Shown here piece after piece: positions 57,079-64,000 of a stretch of 64,000 nucleotides of DNA; within the stretch, counting starts at the first letter, position 1, and every line of letters starts with the position of its first letter. The position numbers and the translations under genes were made by a program. The stretch covers positions 19,201,521 to 19,265,520 of the forward strand of contig CM056389.1 in the NCBI GenBank assembly GCA_029718625.1, read 5' to 3'. The DNA is from Synaphobranchus kaupii (taxonomy: Eukaryota > Chordata > Actinopteri > Anguilliformes > Synaphobranchidae). The notes under the pieces were generated by a model. That model saw only the letters and a program-made list of their open reading frames with translations. It had not been told where the DNA came from and did no database searches.

Positions 57079-57953
57079 CTGGAGAGAGAAGAGTAGGAAA
57101 AGGAGGCTGATATAGCTGTTTCTAACAGGAGGCAGCAAGTATGTTTGCTGTTAGGTCATTATGACCCAAAACCAAGAGAAATTACAATTTACCACCTTTA
57201 AGGTGTTCCACCCATCACCATCCAAATCAGCATTTTTAAACATACTGTACCAATTGGAGGTAAAAACAGAATTTTGATCAGGATAACTGTAAAATAAACT
57301 TTTTGTCACTTAAAGTGATATGCCACCCATAAAGGCTATAACAAAAAACTATGTTTTAAGTGAGAAGTTTGGTTCGGTCAAATGCTGCAAAGAACAAGAA
57401 ATTAAAATGAGCACCATCAAGCTGAACTTCAATACTCTGTATTGTATATCTGACTGTGATACAGTTCTGTAGCTGGGACAGCTCTAGCTCTGCTCTGTTA
57501 TTGGTACACAAGAGACATGCTAATAATTAGCTTGCTACATCATTCATTGACTTACAATGCCAACCAGGTTACATTTAGGAAATGGGACGGAATATTAAAT
57601 ATTATACAGCAGTTAGTTCTGACTGTGCGTTGTGATTGGCCGAGACGCATTCCATGAGTGCTGATATACAGTATAACACCACTCGGACCTCATCACCAGC
57701 CGGGATCACTCAGCTTTGTTTGCATCTGTATGTATGGCAATGAATGGAGAACTTGAAGTGACTGTTGCGAAAGCAAGGCAGCTTTTACCAAAGCATTTTA
57801 CAGCACCATAATTAATTGGACAGTGACACATTTTTTGTTATTTTGGTTCTGTACTCTAGCACTTTGAGTGTGAAAGGATACAATGACAATGAGGTTTAAG
57901 TGCAGACTGTCAGCTTTAATTTGAGGGTATTTTCATCCATATCAGATGAACCG

Positions 57954-58171
57954 GGCGGCAGTGTAGTATAATGGTTAAGGAACTGGCCTTGTAACCGAAA
58001 GGTTGCAGGTTCGATTCCCAGGTAGGACACTGCTGTTGTCCCCTTGAGCAAGGTACTTAACCTGAATCGCTTCAATATATATCCAGCTGTATAAATGGAT
58101 AATATGTAAAAAATGCTAAAAAATTGTGTAAGTCGCTCTGGATAAGAGTGTCTGCTAAATGTCTGAAATGT
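57954..58171 (+). mobile_element. tRNA-derived SINE (family 2) with 5-bp target duplication
   Basis: Flanked by aaccg (57949-57953 and 58172-58176). The head gtgtagtataatggttaagg, B-box ggttcgattccc and tail gtcgctctggataagagtgt match the copy at 33292-33512. The unoccupied site gatgaaccgtttt remains at about 21870 in arm A, so the insertion is younger than the duplication. Confidence 0.9.
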
Positions 58172-58497
58172 AACCGTTTAGGAATTATAGAACCTTTTGT
58201 ATATAGTCCCCCCCATTTTTAGGCATAAAAAAATATTGGACAGTTTAACATAATGTAGAATAAAGTAATCTTTTTAAATATTTGGTCGCATATCCTTTGC
58301 ATGCCATGACTTCCTGATGTCTATGACCCAACAATATCAAAAGGCTTTTGATATTTTATTTTCTGGTACTCTTAAAAACGATACTAAAACTTCTCTGCAT
58401 TTGAATGGATCTCTATGGGAATTTGGAGGTGGGACTATATTTAGCTGTAAATTACACTGGAACAGTATGGAACACATGATTGGGTAAATGGCTCTTG
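58172..58497. mobile_element. One arm of the palindromic element (arm B copy)
   Basis: Matches the left arm of the element at 21862-22772 (ccatgacttcctgatgtcta, gaatggatctctatgggaat). It ends abruptly at ggctcttgggtaagcagcaa, where the Gypsy remnant begins. A 19-bp word (ttgggtaagcagcaacgaa) is duplicated in tandem at 58496-58533. Confidence 0.7.
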
Positions 58498-61400
58498 GGT
58501 AAGCAGCAACGAATTGGGTAAGCAGCAACGAATCTGTGTACATCCCTCTTCATCTTCGGACTCCAGAAGCATCTGGAGAGAAAATCCCTGGTACGGTGAG
58601 TGCCCAGATGTGCAGTGAGTTGCGAGGAATGGCCCAATTGGAGCACCTGAGACCTCAAGTTGGAAGGCACAAAAAGACAATTGGGAGGGCCCCCACCAGG
58701 ACCAGGATCTAGGTGCAACGCCCTCTGAACTGCCACCTCGATGTCCCATAATACTGGAGCTAAAATTTGAGAAGCTGGTACAATAGGCTCTGGAACAGCG
58801 GACTTGTCAGAGTGATCAAAAATGCAAGACAGGGCATCCAGTTTAACATTCTTAGAGCCAGGGCGGTAGGTCAACAGGAAGTTAAACCGAGTAAAAAATA
58901 ATGCCCAGCGAGCCTTTTAACTTGCTGGACATACTCCAGATTTTTGTGGTCAGTCCACACTGTGAAGGGGTGCTCAGCCCCTTCCAACCAGTGACACCAC
59001 TCCTCCAGAGCCAATTTCACAGCCAGCAGCTCCCGATCCCCCACGTTATAATTCTTCTCGGCTGGGGTGAGAGCCTGAGGGAAGTACTCCCAATTCTGAG
59101 GCATCCACCTCCACAACAAAGGGAGGGGTTTGGGGTAATTAAGATGGGCTCAGAACTCAATCTCTTCTTGAGCTCAACAAAAGCAGAATCAGCTTTAGGG
59201 TTCCACTGAAAATGAACAGAGGTCGTTTTCTTGGTCAGGACAGTGATGCGTGCGGCGAGTGCGCTGAAGTTGTGAATGAACCACAGATAAAAGTTGGCGA
59301 AACCAAGAAAACGTTGGATCTGCTTAACTGACAGAGAAGTGGGCCAGTTTAATACTGCTGAAACCCTCTGATACAATGAACCCTAAAAAATAAACTGTGC
59401 TGGTGTGAAATGAGCATTTCTCTGCTTTGACAAACAGTTTTGCTTTTAAGAGAGCCTCCAGCACCTGCCTTACATAGCCAATGTGAGTAGGCAGGTCAGG
59501 AGAAAAAATTTAAATATCATCTAAGTAGACGGAAGCAAATCTCTCCAGCATTTCCCAAAGTACATCATTCACTAATGCCTGAAACACTGAGGGGGCACTA
59601 GTGAGCCCGAACGGCATCACCCGGTATTCATAATGTCCGCTATGAGAATTGAAAGCAGTTTTCCATTCATCGCCCTCACACATGCACACAAGGTTATAGG
59701 TGTTGCGGAGGTCGAGTTTGGAAAAAACTGCAGCTCCCTGAATACGTTTGAATGCAGAATTCATTAGGGGTAGCGGGTACCGGTTTTTTACAGTTATAGC
59801 ATTGAGGGCACAATAATCTATGCAGGGCCTTAATCCTCCATCTTTCCTCCAAAAAAGAAGCCCACACCAGCAGGTGACGTAGACAGCCTTATGAACCCAT
59901 TAGCTAGGGCCTTCTCAATATATTCTTTCATGGCTGAACTCTCCGGGACAGATAAGGAATATATGTTCCCTCTGGGCGGCACAGTGCCAGGATATAAGTA
60001 TATAAGTATAAGTGGCAGTATAGTAGCTCTCTGCTTGCTAAAAACGTCAGCCAGGTCAGTGTATTCGGCTGGTACATTGGGAGGCAAGGGAAATTCAAGA
60101 GTCCCTGCTATTTTAGCGTCTCCTCCCTCAGTGAGCGAATCAGGAACGGGCGTCCATCGAATCTCAGAATCCGAGAATTCCTCTGGAGAGTTTTCCTCCC
60201 AGGTCAAATAACCATCGGCCAGAGAGTCCCACGCCAAACTCTCACCCCCTTCCTCCGAACCGCAAATAGAGTCCTCCCAATCAGCCTGGGAATCAACCTC
60301 CTCTGAATCTGAATCGATGCTAGACTCGAACCCATTTATGTGTCCTGACATGAAGAGAGGTGTTAAGTGACATTGGGACTTACATCATTGAGGACCCCAC
60401 TGAAGAATAACGGATTTCAAATTCCCCCATTTAATATGTGGGTTATGCCAAACCAGCCATGAGTGACCTAGCACTAATGGATAAGCAGGAGAATCAACCA
60501 ATAAAAACTGAATATTCTTAGTATGACCCTCGTGGGAGGCATTCATAGTGAGGAAATCCGTGGTCTCTTTAATAGTGCCCGTACCCAACGGGCGACTATC
60601 GAGTGCCGTGACTAACCGAGGATGAGTAAGGCAAAGGATGAGTATTTGATGTTTCCTAGCCCACTGGGCGTCAATAAAGCACTCAACAGCCCCCAAATCG
60701 ATAAAAGCCTCAACCTGGACAGAGCACTGTTTCCACTAAATATTAATGGGTAATAATGTCCGAGGCGCAGTTCCACAATGTCTCGCTAGGGACCCCGGTT
60801 CCTCTAGCGAGACCCTCCTTTTCCCTCTAGCTTGGGACACTGGCTGACGGCGTGACCCTTGCGTTTGCAATAACTGCACCATTAAGCTTGAGGAACAGAG
60901 TCTCTGAAGGGCTGACAAGTGGCTCCATCAACCTGCATAGGTTCATCCTTATTGACAGGAGGAGGAGCGGCAAAAGAAGGCATAGGAGCCATGAAAGGGG
61001 CAAAAGAGGAACGCATCCGGCGATCTCCCCTGTTATTTTTTCCCCATCTGCTCTCCCCTCCCTGGTTATCTATCCAAATGGCTGTGGACACTAGGGCATC
61101 AAATGTAGCAGGCGGCTCGAGCACTGCAAGGGCGTCTTTGATGGAAGCGGTAATAAACAGTGACATCAGAGGAGACTGTCTCCACTGCCAGTGCTTGAAA
61201 CCAGATCGAGGATCCTGCCCCGGTTTCGCTCGATATCAGTTCCCTGTTCCCTGTGTTTTCCTGTTTGTTTATTATAGTTTATAATAGTATTTGGAATGGT
61301 TTATAATAGCATAGTTTATAATAGTATTTGGAATGGTTTATAATAGTATAGTTTATAATAGTATTTGGAATGGTTTATAATAGCATAGTTTATAATAGTA

Positions 61401-62130
61401 TTTGGAATGGTTTATAATAATATAGTTTATAATAGTATTTGGAATGAAAGTGTGGTGTTGCTGATTTGCCCACAGCTTACTGTGAACTACAGTCAATGTT
61501 CATTGCTAGGGATAGCTGCTACATTATGCAAAGGATGTGCTTTGCCTTGTCTGTTCTGTAATGATGATGATGTCTCTGTACGCACTTACTGTACGTCGCT
61601 TTGGATAAAAGCGTCTGCTAAATAAATGTAATGTAATGTAATGTAATGCTACCCTGGCGAAGACGAGTCAGCCGCATAGCCCCCTCTTGACCTGAGACGT
61701 TGTAGCCAAAGACCGACTCCATTTCGTCCATTACCTGTTTGGCGGTACTCAAGATCGGGGAGTGGGGTAGCCCAGTCAAGCGCAAACCCGGTGAGTAGAG
61801 AAAGAATAAACGCCACCTGGGACTCCTGCATACTGAACCGCGATGATTGGGCTTTAAAAAAAATTAGGCATTGTGACAAAAATCCCCGAAATTTGCCGGC
61901 CTGTCCGTCATGGTGGGGAGGTAGTTGTAGCTTGGGTTCCTTAGCGATATTTAAGGCAGGGGCTGGGGGACTGGTGTGGGTACAACTGATAGGCGGTGAA
62001 CACTCTCCGCCAATTCCCTGAACCATCCCTCCTGAACTCGTAATTGAGTAGATAATTGCCCTAGTTGGTTAGTTAACAGCTGCTGCTGAGCTTGAAGGGC
62101 CCTAATGCCCTCCTCATGAGTGCTCGCCTG
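58490..62130 (-). mobile_element. Decayed Ty3/Gypsy element without LTRs
   Basis: Read on the - strand: Gag pieces (LQAQQQLLTNQLGQL near 62080; HHDGQAGKFRGFLSQCLIFF near 61900; later part 61166-60882), then a protease-like LGAVECFIDAQWARKH near 60690, where the usual DSG reads D-L-G. Further pieces are [20 protein letters not shown] near 60100, [14 protein letters not shown] and VYLDDI (59764-59510), RNase [21 protein letters not shown] (near 59020), and the integrase start ending at 58490. Stops and frameshifts throughout. It sits in a gene B intron. Confidence 0.8.
61240..61646 (+). mobile_element. Retroposon inserted in the Gypsy gag, with 37-bp tandem repeat
   Basis: It interrupts the - strand gag. 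It contains about 4.7 copies of a 37-bp unit (agtttataatagtatttgga, atggtttataatagcat) at 61273-61446. A tail gtcgctttggataaaagcgt, ctgctaaataaatgtaatgt and AATGT repeats follow. The same tail family as 29480-29662. Confidence 0.7.
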
Positions 62131-62194
62131 TTATCCAAAGCTCTTGTGGCAAAGGAGCTGAACACAAAAGGTAACAGGTAAAAAGAATAAAGGA

Positions 62195-62281
62195 TAAAGT
62201 GTGTGTGTGTGTGCGTGCGTGTGTGCGTGCGCATTAGTGTGTGTGAGTGTGTAGGTGTGTGTGTGTGTGTGTGTGTGTACA

Positions 62282-62320
<39 letters not shown>

Positions 62321-62321
62321 A

Positions 62322-62352
<31 letters not shown>

Positions 62353-62455
62353 ACATTAGTGTGTGTGTGTGTGTGTGTGTGTGTAGGTGTGTGTGTGTGT
62401 GTGTACATTAGTGTGTGTGTGTGTGTGTGTATGTGCATTAGTGTGTGTATGAGCA
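62195..62455. repeat. Compound (GT)n microsatellite
   Basis: GT runs separated five times by acattagt or gcattagt, giving higher-order units of about 40-60 bp. Confidence 0.93.
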
Positions 62456-62697
62456 ATTGTACACAACATGCTAATCAAGAGCCCAAAATAAAATCATAAC
62501 CATGGAGCAGCAGCACCAGATATAGAGTTAGCTTTAGCTAAAGTTAGCTGTAATGTACCGAAAAACATATTCTACAGTCATCAATATTCCAAACTTATGA
62601 CAACTGGATTCCAAAAATAAGCTCTAAATAAAAAAATAATGTATGTATATAACATATGCATGAACACATTTAACTATGCATCAAAAGGAAAGTCGCA

Positions 62698-62896
62698 AGG
62701 GCCGCTGCGGTAGTACAGCGGTAAGAGCGCCGACTTTCAGTCGGTGCAGTTCGCGCCCCGGTCCTGCCAGATCCGAGCATGGCCGGCGCCCTGTGGGAGC
62801 AGCAATTGGAGGCTGCTTCCGGGTGGGGCTCGGGGCTCAATTGGCTACTACATTGGGAGAAAATGGGGAAAAATCTGAAATAAAAATAAATAAATA
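62698..62896 (+). mobile_element. tRNA-derived SINE (family 1), internally deleted, with 15-bp target duplication
   Basis: Duplicated target aaaaggaaagtcgca at 62683-62697 and 62897-62911. The head gggccgctgcggtagtacag and tail gagaaaatggggaaaaatct match the other family 1 copies, but about 150-200 bp of the body is missing. The empty site is preserved at about 21495-21512 in arm A. Confidence 0.92.
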
Positions 62897-63314
62897 AAAA
62901 GGAAAGTCGCAGAGTGACGTTACCCCTGCATATTACATCCTAATAGTGATTTTTACCCATTGCCACCGTTTAGTAAATCTGACATAGATGTTGCGACTAC
63001 AATTTCCAACAAAGGAAACAATTTTCAAGAATCTTCAACATTTTCAACAATTAGAAACAAAAAACACATTTGCAGCACATTCCACAATTAATTTGGAGAA
63101 TTTTAATGCCATATCTGCTCTGCATGTGCGCTTTAACTTTGTGCATGAGCAGGTCTGTTTCGCCAGCTGTAGGCCAAATCGCTCTTCTCACAGTCTTACT
63201 AAATCCGCCATCATATTAGCAATCCGCCGAGGTGCAAACACGGGTGGCTTTTAAAGGGAATGGGAGACGTAACTCACCTGGCTGTATTCTATAATACTGT
63301 ACGGAATGTCTCAC

Positions 63315-63542
63315 CTGCATACTTTGCCCTCCATGGAATTTCCAGTGGTCAAGGCAGTACGATGATCCTGGTAGAGCACCTGCATGGCCAGGTGAACCTC
63401 TTTGTTCTCTTCTTTCACCAGAGTATAAAGCTTTGAATTCCGAAGTTTATTTAAATCTTTTCGAGCTATAGCAAGTGCGGCCGTTGGAATGAAGTGATCC
63501 TTCTCCACAGTCTGCCGTTCACATTTGATTGTGCTCTTTAGA
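63315..63542 (-). CDS. Gene B exon (paralogue of gene A exon 5)
   Basis: 228 bases on the - strand from acceptor gaatag (63543) to donor GCAG|GTGAGA (63315/63314), the same length as gene A exon 5. It encodes STIKCERQTVEKDHFIPTAA and LYQDHRTALTTGNSMEGKVC. The DHFIP and DHRTALTTG motifs are conserved, and about 8 of 78 residues differ. No stop or frameshift. No further upstream exon is visible before the window ends. Confidence 0.75.
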
Positions 63543-63830
63543 CTATTCAATGTAGGCAAACAGAAAAAAAAAATTTGAGTTAATTTTCCAGGTATTATAC
63601 TTAATAGATGAATTCATGCTTTATTGTGGAACTGCTTTTTGCTTTGAAGTCAACTGTCTTAAACTAATTTGGAAGTTTAGCTACTGACTAAGATTTCACT
63701 TTTCCATATCTTGTATCTTTTTGCAAAGTAGACACACTCACATCTAATTTCTAAATTGCTAAATTTGAACTGTAAGACCACATCCGCTATTACAAATGTA
63801 CCCCTATCTGACACTTCAACTATCCGCATG

Positions 63831-64000
63831 GTTTAAATTCTGGCTACAGATGTTTTTGAAACGCTGTTAGAGGAACTAAAAAAAAGCTGATGTCATGTCT
63901 ATAGGAGTCGATGAGTCCACAGACAAAACTGATATCGCACAATTGTGCATATATGTTCGATTTCTTAACAGCAAATGCCTCCGAGAGGAATTGCTCGGCT
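63831..64000 (+). pseudogene. hAT-type transposase fragment (DESTD block), runs off the window
   Basis: From 63887 the + strand encodes ADVMSIGVDESTDKTDIAQL and then CIYVRFLNSKCLREELLG. The DESTD motif is typical of hAT transposases and their domesticated ZBED-like relatives. The preceding VFETLLEELKK block is in another frame, offset at a run of A residues near 63878-63885. The sequence continues beyond 64000. Confidence 0.72.

Larger units (their letters stand above)
54650..63767 (-). repeat. Arm B of the inverted segmental duplication
   Basis: Reverse complement of about 20660-29392, including three exons, introns and the 22-bp minisatellite. Homology stops at about 63767, within the intron upstream of exon 5, and no earlier gene A exon is seen before the window ends. 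It has its own later insertions: SINE at 57954, Gypsy remnant at 58490, SINE at 62698. Confidence 0.85.

Noticed and set aside
62073..62322. Thr-His repeat proteins on the - strand
   Set aside because: Simple translation of the (GT)n microsatellite.

Overview
The window is nuclear DNA of a vertebrate, almost certainly a ray-finned fish. It has spliced genes with GT-AG introns and a dense fish-type transposon load: Tc1/mariner, PIF/Harbinger, hAT, L2-like and Tx1/L1 LINEs, tRNA-derived SINEs and a chromodomain Ty3/Gypsy element. Minisatellites are abundant. There are no operons, Shine-Dalgarno sites or CRISPR arrays. I cannot name the species.

The main host feature is one multi-exon gene on the + strand (gene A, about 796-29530, 5' end outside the window). 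Exon 1 encodes a repetitive charged coiled-coil region. A single 5.4-kb exon (3942-9358) encodes a SecA-like DEAD motor: GTGEGKS Walker A, DEVD, GVSGT, ATNLGGRGTDIK and FGRTARKG motifs, followed by a hydrophobic segment. Later exons encode an OTU-like GQNCLYHAV motif (9517-9736), a YGGL...GYVG segment (13319-13598), a DHFIP...DHRTALTTG module (20868-21095) and two C-terminal exons. The introns hold a Tc1-like element, a LINE, Harbinger copies, a large palindrome and minisatellites.

The last three exons and their flanks (about 20660-29392) occur again in inverted orientation at about 54650-63767. This gives a convergent partial paralogue, gene B, on the - strand. Its exons are the same length for the first two, have open frames, and are roughly 80-90% identical in protein. 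The two copies also share a 22-bp minisatellite in the same intron, so the window carries a pair of mirrored arrays about 26 kb apart.

Between the two arms: a rearranged Tx1-type LINE on the - strand (31.7-38.7 kb) whose frames show a chimeric junction; a hAT remnant (39.4-40.5 kb); MITEs and a SINE (40.9-44 kb); a full-length, apparently young chromodomain Gypsy element (45152-52299) with matching 1401-bp LTRs, 5-bp target duplications, intact gag and pol and a readable -1 frameshift signal; and a decayed L2-like LINE (52.5-54.5 kb). Inside arm B lie a decayed second Gypsy element (58.5-62.1 kb) and two SINEs whose unoccupied sites are still visible in arm A. The right edge enters another hAT-type transposase remnant.

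The SecA-like/OTU-like/HNH-like gene with its inverted partial paralogue is the best candidate for unusual biology. The remaining sequence is mostly mobile or repetitive DNA.
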